Positions 22,968 to 31,754 of a stretch of DNA of 33,592 nucleotides are shown piece after piece (the stretch's first letter is position 1; each line of letters starts with the position of its first letter). Below the pieces are notes generated by a model. It made no database searches and was not told where the DNA came from. It was given only the letters and a program-made list of their open reading frames with translations. Both the position numbers and the translations under genes were made by a program. The stretch is taken from the NCBI GenBank assembly GCA_004556005.1, contig SFJA01000015.1, positions 1 through 33,592 of the forward strand, in the 5' to 3' direction. The DNA comes from Bacteroidales bacterium (GTDB lineage Bacteria > Bacteroidota > Bacteroidia > Bacteroidales > UBA932).

Positions 22968-23722
22968 CAGCCTTTTATCTGTATCTTGAATCCTTCCTCA
23001 ATCAGGGGTTTAACCAGTTCTGTCATCTCCTCGACGCTGAATTTTGACAGACCCTCGGAGGGCGCCGGCCTGTCGAGCGTGTAAACCATTACCTCACGTG
23101 GATGCAGCTTGCGCACGATGTCCATCCAAGGCAGCAGTACCTCGTCGGAGGAACTGTCGAAGTCGGGACTGCGCAGGAACATTGTCTGGAGTATAAAATC
23201 CCCCTTGAAACGTGCAAGGGCTTCCACGATGCGGCTTACGCTGTATCCGGGAGCCGGCCTGTTGATGCGGGCCGCAAGTTCGTCGGTAGGGGCATCTATC
23301 TTCATAATCGGATTGTCCACCTTGCACAGGGCCTCGAAAACCTCAGGCAGATGCACGCGGGTTGAGTTAGACAGCACCGAAACCTTTGCTCCGGGGCAGT
23401 AGCAGTCCCTGAGAGCGAGAGTGTCGTCTATGATTCGGGCAAATTCCGGATTGAGCGTCGGCTCTCCGTCACCGGAAAAGGTTATCGAGTCGATGCGTGT
23501 GCCTTTGTCCTTGAGTTCCAGGAGTTTGGCTTCCAGCGCGCTTCTAACTTCCTCTGCGGTCGGAATCCTGCTGTCGCCCCTGCCGTCCGCATTCCATCCG
23601 CATTCGCAGTAAATGCAGTCGAAGTTGCATATCTTGCCCTGTGTCGGCAGCAGGTTGATGCCGAGAGAGCTCCCCAGCCGGCGGCTGAATATCGGTCCGA
23701 ATACGGTTTCTTCCCTAAGCAT
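22967..23722 (-). CDS. Radical SAM protein (COG0731-like)
   Basis: A 251-aa radical S-adenosylmethionine enzyme. The [4Fe-4S] cluster motif CNFDCIYC supplies C32, C36 and C39. It is followed by TFSGDGEPTLNPEFA, the GE-type SAM-binding block. The N-terminus VFGPIFSRRLGSSLGINLLP is characteristic of a group widespread in Bacteroidetes and related to wyosine-type tRNA enzymes (COG0731). The reaction is unknown. The start overlaps the thioesterase gene by 8 bp, and the stop overlaps the next start by one base. Confidence 0.85.
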   Translation of the reverse strand: MLREETVFGPIFSRRLGSSLGINLLPTQGKICNFDCIYCECGWNADGRGDSRIPTAEEVRSALEAKLLELKDKGTRIDSITFSGDGEPTLNPEFARIIDDTLALRDCYCPGAKVSVLSNSTRVHLPEVFEALCKVDNPIMKIDAPTDELAARINRPAPGYSVSRIVEALARFKGDFILQTMFLRSPDFDSSSDEVLLPWMDIVRKLHPREVMVYTLDRPAPSEGLSKFSVEEMTELVKPLIEEGFKIQIKG

Positions 23723-24107
23723 TGGCCTTCTTTGCGTCTGTTTTGGATTGGAATCTCTCGTTGTCGATAATGAAGCGTTCGTGCAGGCCTTCGCCTATGA
23801 GGCCGCATTCGTCATAGGCTGCAACCTTGAATACAAGCCGGCGGCGGTCTATCTCGATAAGTTCCGATTCCGCCCTGACCTTCATCCCCTGTGGGGTTGC
23901 GGCGCAATGGCTGACGTTTACAAGCGTGCCTACCGTGCCCTGTCCTTCTTCAAGGTACGGCTGTACGGACAGTACCGCCGCCTTTTCCATAAGGGCTATC
24001 ATCATTGCGGTTGCGTAAACCTTGACAAGTCCACTGCCCACGTTGCGGGCCATCTTTTCTTCCGTTGCCAGTTCTTCCTGGCATCCTTTTATTCCTGTTT
24101 CAAGCAT
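23715..24107 (-). CDS. Thioesterase family protein (hot-dog fold, FlK-like)
   Basis: A 130-aa single hot-dog domain. The HCAATPQGMKVRAESELIE segment and the preceding EEGQGTVGTLVNVS block are typical of small acyl-CoA thioesterases related to fluoroacetyl-CoA thioesterase. The start at 24107 (MLETGIKGCQEELATEE) lies 2 bp after the esterase stop; an in-frame upstream extension overlaps the esterase gene and lacks family sequence. The substrate is unknown; housekeeping removal of stray acyl-CoA is the usual guess. Confidence 0.83.
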   Translation of the reverse strand: MLETGIKGCQEELATEEKMARNVGSGLVKVYATAMMIALMEKAAVLSVQPYLEEGQGTVGTLVNVSHCAATPQGMKVRAESELIEIDRRRLVFKVAAYDECGLIGEGLHERFIIDNERFQSKTDAKKANA

Positions 24108-24109
24108 AA

Positions 24110-25552
24110 TCAGTACATTATGTCCCAATCGTCTGTTCTGAACGGTGCGGCCGGCACTCCGGCGCAGTTGGTGAGGTTGCCTTCGCACCAGTTGCGGAAA
24201 CAGTAACGTACCGCAACCGGATGGGAAACCTCCGGACTCCATACGGTAACTGTCCTGTCATCATTGCCGACGAGTTCAATCCTGGCCTCGGCAGGGTAGA
24301 ACACCTTGTTCTTGCCTGCGATTTCAAATCCGGTCAAAGGCGCTCTCATAGGTGCAAGCTTGTTGAAGTCCGTCTTGAACTGCACATAGGCTTTTCCGCC
24401 CTCGAACTCAACCTTCTCGTAAACCGGAGCGTCGGCAAACAGATAATCCTGTCCGTAGTTGTGCTTCAGGGCCTGGAATGCGAGTCTTTGTCCTACCTCT
24501 TTCTTGCGGCTTGGATGTATGGTATTGTATGCACCTACGTCACAGGTGGTTACAAAGCCGCAGCCTTCAACCTGTTCGGCGGCCTTCTGCTGCGCTTCGC
24601 AAAGGTAACCGCTTGTAAAGTCGTTGGTCCCGTAGTTGTACGGAGCTATCTGCACGCAGTAGAACGGTGCATCAGGCACCTCGAATCTTTCCCTGAACAT
24701 CTTTACCAGATCCATCTGCAGACCCACGTATTGCTTGTGGCGCCCGCGGTTGCTTTCGCCCTGATACCAGATGACACCCTTTATGGTGTATGGGATTATT
24801 GGAGTGAGCATACCGTTGTAAAGCATACAAGGGTTGTTGTAATGCTCCTTGATCGTTGTTCCCGGGTCAAGGTGTGCCGTGCTCATATCCTTGTGGAACT
24901 GCTCTATATAGTCACGCGGCAGCCAGGTTTCTATGGTGCTGCCACCGTAACAGCATACGAGTATGCCGATTGGAACGTCCAGCGTGGCCTGCATCTGCTC
25001 GGCAAAGAAATATGCCGTTGCGCTTGTAGCGGCGACAGCTGCAGGGGAGTTTGTCTGCCAGCTTCCTTCACTTTGTTCGGCCGGGGTTACGGAAGGGTTG
25101 CGTTTGATGGAGCACATCCTTATCGGTCTGCTTTCCTTTGCCCTGCTGATCAGGTCGAATGCTCCTTCCACCGGCTGATGGTTGTACCCGCGCATAGGCT
25201 GTTCCATATTTGACTGTCCTGAACATAACCATACTTCTCCTATCAACACGTTTTCCAGGGTGACGGGAGTGCCGTCGCTGATCTTTATCCTGTAAGGACC
25301 TCCGGCTTTTGGCGTAGCTACCCTTACAAGCCATTTTCCGTCTGCGGCATCAGCCTTGGCCGAATAGGTTTTTCCTGACCAGGATACGGTGACGCTGACT
25401 TTCGATCCCGGAGTCGCCTTTCCCCAGATTGCGGCATCGGTCTGCTGCTGCAATACCATATTGTCACTGATAACTGAAGGCAGGCTGATCTTTGCTCCTG
25501 CAGTAAGACAAAATAGCAGAAATGCTGCGGTGATGATTGTGATTCTCTTCAT
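24110..25552 (-). CDS. Sialate O-acetylesterase-like SGNH hydrolase
   Basis: A 480-aa exported esterase. The signal peptide is MKRITIITAAFLLFCLTAGA. An N-terminal beta domain (about 24-100; LPSVISDNMVLQQ and WGKATPGSKVSV) precedes the SGNH catalytic domain with nucleophile S114 in CSGQSNMEQ, GVIWYQGESN (257-266) and catalytic H346 in NTIHPSRKKE. A C-terminal beta-sandwich ends the protein. Family members remove O-acetyl groups from sialic acids or other glycans, releasing them for foraging. It is 18 bp downstream of a PCMD lipoprotein gene, linking it to the surface-protein cluster, and 2 bp upstream of the thioesterase gene. Confidence 0.9.
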   Translation of the reverse strand: MKRITIITAAFLLFCLTAGAKISLPSVISDNMVLQQQTDAAIWGKATPGSKVSVTVSWSGKTYSAKADAADGKWLVRVATPKAGGPYRIKISDGTPVTLENVLIGEVWLCSGQSNMEQPMRGYNHQPVEGAFDLISRAKESRPIRMCSIKRNPSVTPAEQSEGSWQTNSPAAVAATSATAYFFAEQMQATLDVPIGILVCCYGGSTIETWLPRDYIEQFHKDMSTAHLDPGTTIKEHYNNPCMLYNGMLTPIIPYTIKGVIWYQGESNRGRHKQYVGLQMDLVKMFRERFEVPDAPFYCVQIAPYNYGTNDFTSGYLCEAQQKAAEQVEGCGFVTTCDVGAYNTIHPSRKKEVGQRLAFQALKHNYGQDYLFADAPVYEKVEFEGGKAYVQFKTDFNKLAPMRAPLTGFEIAGKNKVFYPAEARIELVGNDDRTVTVWSPEVSHPVAVRYCFRNWCEGNLTNCAGVPAAPFRTDDWDIMY

Positions 25553-25570
25553 AAGGTTATTGTTTTAATG

Positions 25571-27178
25571 TCAATATACGAGTTCCAGCGCGTCCAGCCA
25601 CATCACGGAATCGGCGCTGCCTGTGAAGTAATCTCCGAGAAGACTGGCCGCAGCAGACACGACGATATGAGTTGGTTTGCGCGTAAGTGTATGATATTCA
25701 AGCGGTATCTCTACGTTTATCCATCCGTCGGTGGACTCATCGAGTACAAGTTCCCCATATGCGATGACATTCTCCGAATTGCGGTCAAAGAAAGTGGACT
25801 TGTCTGTCGTGTTGACTTCGAGAGGACACTGCTCCGTCCCGCCGTATTTGCGGTAATCCCAGTCCCCGAGGGCAATCCATACCACTCCGCGGTCATTGTC
25901 CCCGACCTTCACCGGGTCCCCGTCAGGCTTGTCGGACAAGGTCTTCTGTGTGATGATTCCGCTGTTGTACTTGAGCGACAGCCGCAGCGCAAGCGGACGC
26001 TGCTCGAACGGCCGGCCAAGCCGGATAACGCCGCCCGAGGTCCCTATCGTACGGGAGAATTCTCCCGAAAATACGTTGCCGGCTGCGAATTTGATGATGA
26101 CGTAGGCCGATGCCAGCTTGATGGAGCTGTTGCCTGCGACCTTGTCGTTGAGGTCTGGCATAGTGATGGTGTAGCTGGAACCGACGGTCGTGGAGCCCTT
26201 GTTTCCACTGCACCACCATTTCTGCTGGAGATCGGGGTCGCTGGAGGCAGGGTCGTAGAAGGAGCAGTATTTGCCGGACTCGGCGTTGCTCCAGGTCTCG
26301 AATCCCGAGTTGGGGAGTTGACGGTCGGTGTCGGTGACGAACGTGCTTTCGTTGCTTTCGTCCTGCCCGCAGTATGCCTTGACAATGTATGATGAACGTG
26401 GCTGCAGACCTTCGGCGCATACGGTAAATGATCCGCCCTGAGTGCTTTCGGCCGGGATTTCGGTCCAGCTGTCAGAGTCTTCGGGTCTTATGCGTATGCC
26501 GCAGGACTTGCCTTCTTCGCCCTGTCCGCTTATCCAGGCGTGTCGTGTCCACGCATCAACTCCGGTCAACCTGACCTTTTCCTCAAGCACTTCCGCATAG
26601 AGGTGCCAGACTTCCTTGACATCGTGGTAACTCAGAGTGATTTCGGCGCCTTCGCTCAGGTCGTGAATGCTGGAAGGATCCGGGCTGTAGCTGCTGATTT
26701 CGCGCGGTCCGAGCTTTATCGAGACTATGTCCAGGGCAGTGACGTCGGCCGATTCCGGTACATCAACGATGGCCCTGTGGTTCACGGCGTCGATTCTTGC
26801 GCTTCCTATCTGACCGGCTACGTTGAGGTATCTTTCCACGGGCTGTTCGGTTCGAATCTCCCATACATAGTCCTGATATGTCGTAAGGGTAAGCTTGAGC
26901 TTCTTTGAAAGGTCGTGCACTCCCGTTATGTCCCATGAAGGCTTGACACTTTCCTCATTGAAGCTTACGCTTTTTATGTTGACGTTCCTGATGTCCGTCA
27001 TTTCGTCGAGGGTTATGCTTACCCTGCTGTTCTGCTCGTCAATGCCGACGGACAGGGCTCCTTCCACATCCATCGCCGTTATGGAAGCGGGTATGACAGG
27101 GTAGGGGATGTCATTTCTGATACATCCCGAAAGTGCAGCCGCGAGGGCAAATATGCTGAGCAGTCTTGCTTTTGCCAT
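25571..27178 (-). CDS. PCMD-domain surface lipoprotein
   Basis: A 535-aa lipoprotein. The start at 27178 (MAKARLLSIFALAAALSGC) gives a lipobox with Cys19 and lies one base from the preceding stop. Residues about 25-190 hold two related beta-rich repeats (compare HDLSKKLKLTLTTYQDYVWEI with HDLSEGAEITLSYHDVKEVW). An FN3-like domain follows (about 195-275), then a PCMD domain (about 280-535), with PNSGFETWSNAESGKYCSFY, KWWCSGNKGSTTVGSS and GDWDYRKYGG. PCMD (putative carbohydrate metabolism domain, PF13201) has no proven activity. The C-terminal half is closely similar to that of the protein at 28656-30485, pointing to an ancient duplication. Outer-membrane surface location is inferred. Confidence 0.85.
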   Translation of the reverse strand: MAKARLLSIFALAAALSGCIRNDIPYPVIPASITAMDVEGALSVGIDEQNSRVSITLDEMTDIRNVNIKSVSFNEESVKPSWDITGVHDLSKKLKLTLTTYQDYVWEIRTEQPVERYLNVAGQIGSARIDAVNHRAIVDVPESADVTALDIVSIKLGPREISSYSPDPSSIHDLSEGAEITLSYHDVKEVWHLYAEVLEEKVRLTGVDAWTRHAWISGQGEEGKSCGIRIRPEDSDSWTEIPAESTQGGSFTVCAEGLQPRSSYIVKAYCGQDESNESTFVTDTDRQLPNSGFETWSNAESGKYCSFYDPASSDPDLQQKWWCSGNKGSTTVGSSYTITMPDLNDKVAGNSSIKLASAYVIIKFAAGNVFSGEFSRTIGTSGGVIRLGRPFEQRPLALRLSLKYNSGIITQKTLSDKPDGDPVKVGDNDRGVVWIALGDWDYRKYGGTEQCPLEVNTTDKSTFFDRNSENVIAYGELVLDESTDGWINVEIPLEYHTLTRKPTHIVVSAAASLLGDYFTGSADSVMWLDALELVY

Positions 27179-27179
27179 A

Positions 27180-27929
27180 TCAGAAATGTATTGCAAGTCC
27201 CATTGAAATGTCAGTGATGTCAGGCATGAACCTGGCGTTTGAGGTATTCCGGACTCCGGTCACCTCTCCATTCCTGACATTCTTTGAGTTCGTATATGAA
27301 ATGCCGCCTATGCCCAAGGAAAAGACTGAACTCACATTGTTCATAACAAAGACTTCGAGTCCCGGCCTTGCCGCAAGGCGCAGCTTGTTGCTTTTAGTCA
27401 GAGCCGAACCTGCTTCGGGACCGCTGCCAAACGAACTTGTACTGTTTGTGTATTGCAGTGCAATGTCGAAGAACAGGCCGAAACGCCCCTTGTTGTCGAG
27501 GCCCATATAAGACCGGTAGAAGAGTTCCGCCATCAGGCTTGAAGAGTTTGCGTTCAAATCATCAACTCCCAGGTCAATATCCAGCCCCGGAAGTTCAAGC
27601 CTGGCATTTCCTATCACTCCTGTCGTGTTGGAGTACTTGAGCCTCGCTCCGATGGTCTTGTTATCCTTGAAGGTATATCCGAAGTAAGGTCCTATGCCGA
27701 AATAAGTACCCGTTGCATCCAGGCCCTTGAGCAGGAGCATCACCGTGGTGTTGCCGCTGCCTATGTCAAGGTAGGAGAACTGCATTCCGACGCTTACCGC
27801 GCCTTTTGGCATAAAGAGGTGATTGTCACCAAGTTTGCGGGAAGTGCTGTCCCTCTGTGCAGCAAAGGAAGATATCGCGCCGCCAAGGAGCAGCATCACC
27901 GTAATCAATATTCTGCTTGCTTTCATCAT
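27180..27929 (-). CDS. Outer-membrane beta-barrel protein
   Basis: A 249-aa protein with signal peptide (MMKASRILITVMLLLGGAISSFA), alternating-polarity beta strands (AVSVGMQFSYLDIG, KTIGARLKYSNTTG, RFGLFFDIALQYTN) and a C-terminal phenylalanine after MGLAIHF, as in outer-membrane barrels. No named family is recognised. Its first Met overlaps the stop of the upstream barrel gene (ATGA, 27926-27929); the second Met is an alternative start. Likely an 8-10-stranded barrel that assists the neighbouring lipoproteins, an inference from context. Confidence 0.78.
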   Translation of the reverse strand: MMKASRILITVMLLLGGAISSFAAQRDSTSRKLGDNHLFMPKGAVSVGMQFSYLDIGSGNTTVMLLLKGLDATGTYFGIGPYFGYTFKDNKTIGARLKYSNTTGVIGNARLELPGLDIDLGVDDLNANSSSLMAELFYRSYMGLDNKGRFGLFFDIALQYTNSTSSFGSGPEAGSALTKSNKLRLAARPGLEVFVMNNVSSVFSLGIGGISYTNSKNVRNGEVTGVRNTSNARFMPDITDISMGLAIHF

Positions 27930-28663
27930 AGATAGTAATAAAGGCCGAAGCCGATAGACAGAATGTTGATCTTGAAGTTCACCGAAGTCGCGCTTGTGCT
28001 GCCGAAGCTGACCTGGTTGTGGACCTGACTGGTCTTGGAGTACATAAGGCCGAGCATGTTCACGCTAAACTCTACCGCGAAATGTTCGTCTGCAAAAGCC
28101 ATCATTCCTGGGCAAATGTTTATTCCTATGCTGGAAGTGGTGGCATAGCTGCCGTCAAATCCCGGCCCGCTGCGCATCGCCATCTTGCTCTGCCCCCAGC
28201 CCAGTGACAGCTGGGTTTCGTTTACCAGGGCGAAACGCTTGGAGTCGCCGAGAGGTATGTAGTTGCGTAGTATGGCCTTTGCGGTGTACTGCTGCTTTAT
28301 CGTGTGATAATCCTCAAGTGAAATGCCCATCCCTGCAACGCTGAGGCCTGCCGTGTCGATCTGGCTCATGTTTCGGCTGTACTCGAGCCTCATTCCCAGA
28401 CCCAGATTGTCCCTGCGCATATAGCAGAATGCAGGGCTGACCACGAGGTCGTAGCCCATCGAGCTTATCTCGTCAAGCATCAGGAAGGAGTAGTCCCGCA
28501 TATCGTGCAGCGAGTAGTTTGCCGTCCCTCCGACCATCCAGCTGCCCTTCTTTACGAAACAGGACTGGTGCGACATATCGTAACCGCGGTCATAGCGCTG
28601 AGCCCGGGCCGTAAGGGGTCCGAGCATCAGCACAGTAATCGCGGCTATGACGTATCTATTCAT
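27926..28663 (-). CDS. Outer-membrane beta-barrel protein
   Basis: A 245-aa protein. The start at 28663 (MNRYVIAAITVLMLGPLTARAQ) gives a signal peptide ending ARAQ; an in-frame extension upstream lies within the previous gene. The mature part is a series of amphipathic strands (WMVGGTANYSLHDMR, LGLGMRLEYSRN, FALVNETQLSLGWG) ending in IGFGLYYYL. Size and strand pattern resemble the next protein (27180-27929), though identity is low by eye, so the two could form a pair. Overlaps the upstream PCMD gene by 8 bp. Confidence 0.77.
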   Translation of the reverse strand: MNRYVIAAITVLMLGPLTARAQRYDRGYDMSHQSCFVKKGSWMVGGTANYSLHDMRDYSFLMLDEISSMGYDLVVSPAFCYMRRDNLGLGMRLEYSRNMSQIDTAGLSVAGMGISLEDYHTIKQQYTAKAILRNYIPLGDSKRFALVNETQLSLGWGQSKMAMRSGPGFDGSYATTSSIGINICPGMMAFADEHFAVEFSVNMLGLMYSKTSQVHNQVSFGSTSATSVNFKINILSIGFGLYYYL

Positions 28664-30485
28664 AAAGCAGTTCCACCTTGTCCACCCAGAGCTTACTGTT
28701 GTCGTAACCGGTAAAGTAATCACCGTACATACTTGCAGCAAAAGCGATGACTATATGCGTAGGATAGCTGTTGAGATTGCGGTAAGTGAGAGGAATGGTA
28801 AGCTGTTGCCAGCTGTTTGAGGAATTATCGGCATCGGAAGCAAGATAATGCTCTCCGTATGCAATCGTGGCCTCGTCGGTGTTGAAGTCAACGAAGGTAG
28901 TCTCGTCAGTTGTGTTGACAAGAATAGGGCTGTCCGGGTCACCGCCGTATTTCTTGTAGTCCCAGGTGCCGAGCGCAACCTTCAGGGAAGCCTTGTCGTA
29001 GTCGCCTTCCTTTACTTCCGAAGGAGCGTTGCTTTCTATCCTGTTGATAGCTCCTCCTGAATATTTCACCCAAAGTCTGAGAGCGGTAGGTCTTGCCGTG
29101 AACGGTCTTCCGAAAAATACGGTTCCTCCCTTTGTTCCTATTGTCTCTCCGAAATGTCCGCTGAAAAGGTTTCCGGCAGCGAATTTGACTATGACATAAC
29201 GGGACTGCAGGCACATCGACTGGCTGCCGTCCTTGTAGTCGCCCGTGTCAGGATAGCAAATCACTGCGGATGATCCGACCATTGTTGAACCGGCATTTCC
29301 ACTGCACCACCACTTGGTCTGGAGCTCGGTAAGCGCATTCTGAGGGTCGTACAGCGAGTAATACTTGCTGCTTTCGGCATTGCTGACAGTTTCGAAGCTG
29401 GAATTTGGTGCCTGACGCGCTACTTCGGTAGTGAATGTGGAAGGAGCGGCTATCGTTTCTTCCTCAAGAGAGGATGCACCGGTTACAACCAGGCGGTATT
29501 CGTACTCCGTTTCAGGCGAGAGACCGGTAAATACAGCGCTGTAGCTTCCTTCGGACTCCCTCGTTCCATCGACGCGGGTCCAGTTGCCGTTGACGTCTGC
29601 CGCTGCGCGGAATTCGAAATAGACCTTGGAAGGGTCGTATTCGTCCTCGTCAACGTCGGCGTGGGCGGTGAAGTGGCCTGCCCAGACTTCGAAGCGTGAG
29701 CTGGCGGCGATTCCGGTGCTGACAGGGACAAAGATGATGTCATTGTAGATATCGTTCGTGGAGTCGTCAACGATGATGTCAAAGCTGAGTATGCCGTCCT
29801 TTTCGGTGTATTTCAGCGACATAGTATATCGCTTGCCGCCTTCTACGGCTGGGATTTGGCCGCTTTTCTCAATGGATTCGCCACTCTTCGAGAGGGTTCC
29901 TTTGAATCGCCAGTAAAGAGACGGCTCGAAGCCCGATGCGATGAAATAACCGTCCTTTCCGCCGCTGGCGGCATCATAGACGAGCTGTGATGAAGCGTCG
30001 CTGGAACTGAGACCTACGGTGCAGGTAAATCCCGGCTCGAACATCTCTGAAACGGATGCATCAAAGCTTATCTTGCTGATGACATTGCAGATTCTGGCCT
30101 CTATGGTTTCGGTGGTCTTGGCGCCTGAGCTTATGCGGATTTCCTTTGAGCCCTTGTAGCTTTTCTGCTCCCAGGAAGCTACAGCAGGATTATCCTTTAC
30201 AAGTTCTCCCGCTGCTACGTCGATGCGGTAGCTGTCGGCAGGAAGAAATATTGATGCCGGCATCTCTGAGTAGCTGTAGTGTCTTACGAGTCCGCTAAAA
30301 TCGGCTTTGTATATGCTTACGCTGGCGCTTGAAAGGAGTTCCGACTCCGTCATCGCCGCTTTGGAAAGCGTTTCAATCCTGAGTGAGAGCGCGCCTTCTC
30401 CCTCTTCTCTTGCAATTTCCCTGTTGCAGGCGGCCAGAACGGCACAGATTGCGGCTGCTGCCGCGATATTTCGTAATGCTTTCAT
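28656..30485 (-). CDS. DUF4493 plus PCMD-domain surface lipoprotein
   Basis: A 609-aa lipoprotein with lipobox Cys20 (MKALRNIAAAAAICAVLAAC). The N-terminal region (about 30-240) is DUF4493-like, with SASVSIYKADFSGLVRHYSY, LPADSYRIDVAAG and ARICNVISKISFD. An FN3-like domain (about 265-350) and a C-terminal PCMD domain (about 355-609) follow. The PCMD half mirrors the protein at 25571-27178 (NSSFETVSNAESSKYYSLYD, KWWCSGNAGSTMVGSS, WDYKKYGG). Such proteins are found at the Bacteroidetes cell surface; carbohydrate binding is suggested by family name only. Its start is preceded by an unusually strong ribosome-binding site overlapping the previous stop codon. Confidence 0.86.
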   Translation of the reverse strand: MKALRNIAAAAAICAVLAACNREIAREEGEGALSLRIETLSKAAMTESELLSSASVSIYKADFSGLVRHYSYSEMPASIFLPADSYRIDVAAGELVKDNPAVASWEQKSYKGSKEIRISSGAKTTETIEARICNVISKISFDASVSEMFEPGFTCTVGLSSSDASSQLVYDAASGGKDGYFIASGFEPSLYWRFKGTLSKSGESIEKSGQIPAVEGGKRYTMSLKYTEKDGILSFDIIVDDSTNDIYNDIIFVPVSTGIAASSRFEVWAGHFTAHADVDEDEYDPSKVYFEFRAAADVNGNWTRVDGTRESEGSYSAVFTGLSPETEYEYRLVVTGASSLEEETIAAPSTFTTEVARQAPNSSFETVSNAESSKYYSLYDPQNALTELQTKWWCSGNAGSTMVGSSAVICYPDTGDYKDGSQSMCLQSRYVIVKFAAGNLFSGHFGETIGTKGGTVFFGRPFTARPTALRLWVKYSGGAINRIESNAPSEVKEGDYDKASLKVALGTWDYKKYGGDPDSPILVNTTDETTFVDFNTDEATIAYGEHYLASDADNSSNSWQQLTIPLTYRNLNSYPTHIVIAFAASMYGDYFTGYDNSKLWVDKVELLYE

Positions 30486-30493
30486 CTTCCTGT

Positions 30494-30500
30494 CCTCCTA
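30494..30500 (-). promoter_or_regulatory. Strong Shine-Dalgarno overlapping a stop codon
   Basis: On the minus strand TAGGAGG combines the TAG stop of the DUF4493 gene with a GGAGG ribosome-binding sequence, 8 nt before the ATG at 30485. Bacteroidetes genes usually lack such sites, so high or coupled translation of the PCMD lipoprotein is suggested. Confidence 0.6.
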
Positions 30501-31754
30501 TTCTACAACGAGTACTATGTCTATGCTGTTGCGGCAACCGCTGTTGTCGGTAACGTTCATTGTAAACGTATGGGTGCCCTTGAACCCGAGAAGTGAAGTC
30601 TGGGCATTGCTGAGGTCAAAGTCAATGGACGTCGCTCCGAGAAGTTCGCTTCCGTGAGGGAATGGAACTATGTCGAATATGCCGAGGGCCTCTTCTGACG
30701 GGTTGATAAGGTCAAGAGTGGTGCCTCCGACAGTATTGACGGAGGTGATGAAGTCCTCGTTGGTGGAAGCTATGCCGACGGTGAACTTGCGGGCGCCGTT
30801 TGGAATCTCGGCTCTCATCGTGAAGTTGAAAGCACCGCTTGCAGGCACGATTACCGGCTGGGTGATATCGTAGCCGCAGGTGCTTACAAGCTTGATTCCG
30901 CCGTCTCCTGCAGGGGCGTTAGGGTCGTTCCCGTCTCCTGTTTCAGAAGCCGTGAGATTGTTGTCAAGTTCCAGATCGGCGACGAGACCGTCGATTACGA
31001 TGCTGAATCCGGCATTACCCGTGGCTTCAACCTTCTTCATGAAGGTGATGATATGCCAGTCGCGAGCCTTGATTCCGCTTACGGTGGTGGTCATCTTCTG
31101 GGTCTTTCCTTCGATGGAACCCTTGAAAGTGACGGTCATAGTAGTGTTGTCACCGTTGTTTACCGCGAAATAACCAATCCTTCTGTCGTAGGTAGGAGTT
31201 GAGCCCTCGTTGTAGTTCAGGGCATATTGCAGCGGATATCCTGAAGTAACCTCGACGCTTGTTGTACCGTTTCCGGTAACCATATCGAGGAATCCGTCAT
31301 TGTAGTTGATGCTGACCGCACTTTGAAGCAGGGTGCAGGTAATCTGTCCCACGGCAGTAGTTTCGCCGACCTTGATGGAGATACTCTTGCTCGCGCCGTA
31401 AACAGGGGCGGAAAATTTGGCCACCGGAACAGCTGCGGAGGTCGATCTTACCTCAAGCCTGTACTCTCCGGCAGCAAGACTGATGCCTTCTGGGCTTGCC
31501 TTGACGGTACCGTAGCTCTTTTCCCAAACCAGAGCGTCTGAACTGTCGTAGAGATAGAGCATGTAATTGTCGTCGGCCGCCTCCGTTGCCTTGCTCGGAG
31601 TGGTCATCTCCCCGTCAAAGTCAAGAGAAAACTGCTCAAATGAAAGTGTTCCGGTACTGTCGCCGTTCTGTCCGTAATGGAATTCATCCTGCGAGCAGGA
31701 ACTGAGAATGGTTGCGGCACAGGCCGCTATTGCTAAAAACCTTTTCATTTTCAT
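30498..31754 (-). CDS. DUF4493-type surface lipoprotein
   Basis: A 418-aa lipoprotein, Cys20 in ILSSC, followed by SQDEF, similar to the acidic export signal that sends Bacteroidetes lipoproteins to the cell surface. The N-terminal half is DUF4493-like (YMLYLYDSSDALVWEKSYG, LAAGEYRLEVRS, ITCTLLQSAVSINY). The C-terminal half (about 270-418) carries repeated Ig-like beta segments ending in TFTMNVTDNSGCRNSIDIVLV. It lacks a PCMD domain. The start abuts the stop of the preceding gene without a gap; a second Met two codons in is an alternative. Confidence 0.83.
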   Translation of the reverse strand: MKMKRFLAIAACAATILSSCSQDEFHYGQNGDSTGTLSFEQFSLDFDGEMTTPSKATEAADDNYMLYLYDSSDALVWEKSYGTVKASPEGISLAAGEYRLEVRSTSAAVPVAKFSAPVYGASKSISIKVGETTAVGQITCTLLQSAVSINYNDGFLDMVTGNGTTSVEVTSGYPLQYALNYNEGSTPTYDRRIGYFAVNNGDNTTMTVTFKGSIEGKTQKMTTTVSGIKARDWHIITFMKKVEATGNAGFSIVIDGLVADLELDNNLTASETGDGNDPNAPAGDGGIKLVSTCGYDITQPVIVPASGAFNFTMRAEIPNGARKFTVGIASTNEDFITSVNTVGGTTLDLINPSEEALGIFDIVPFPHGSELLGATSIDFDLSNAQTSLLGFKGTHTFTMNVTDNSGCRNSIDIVLVVE

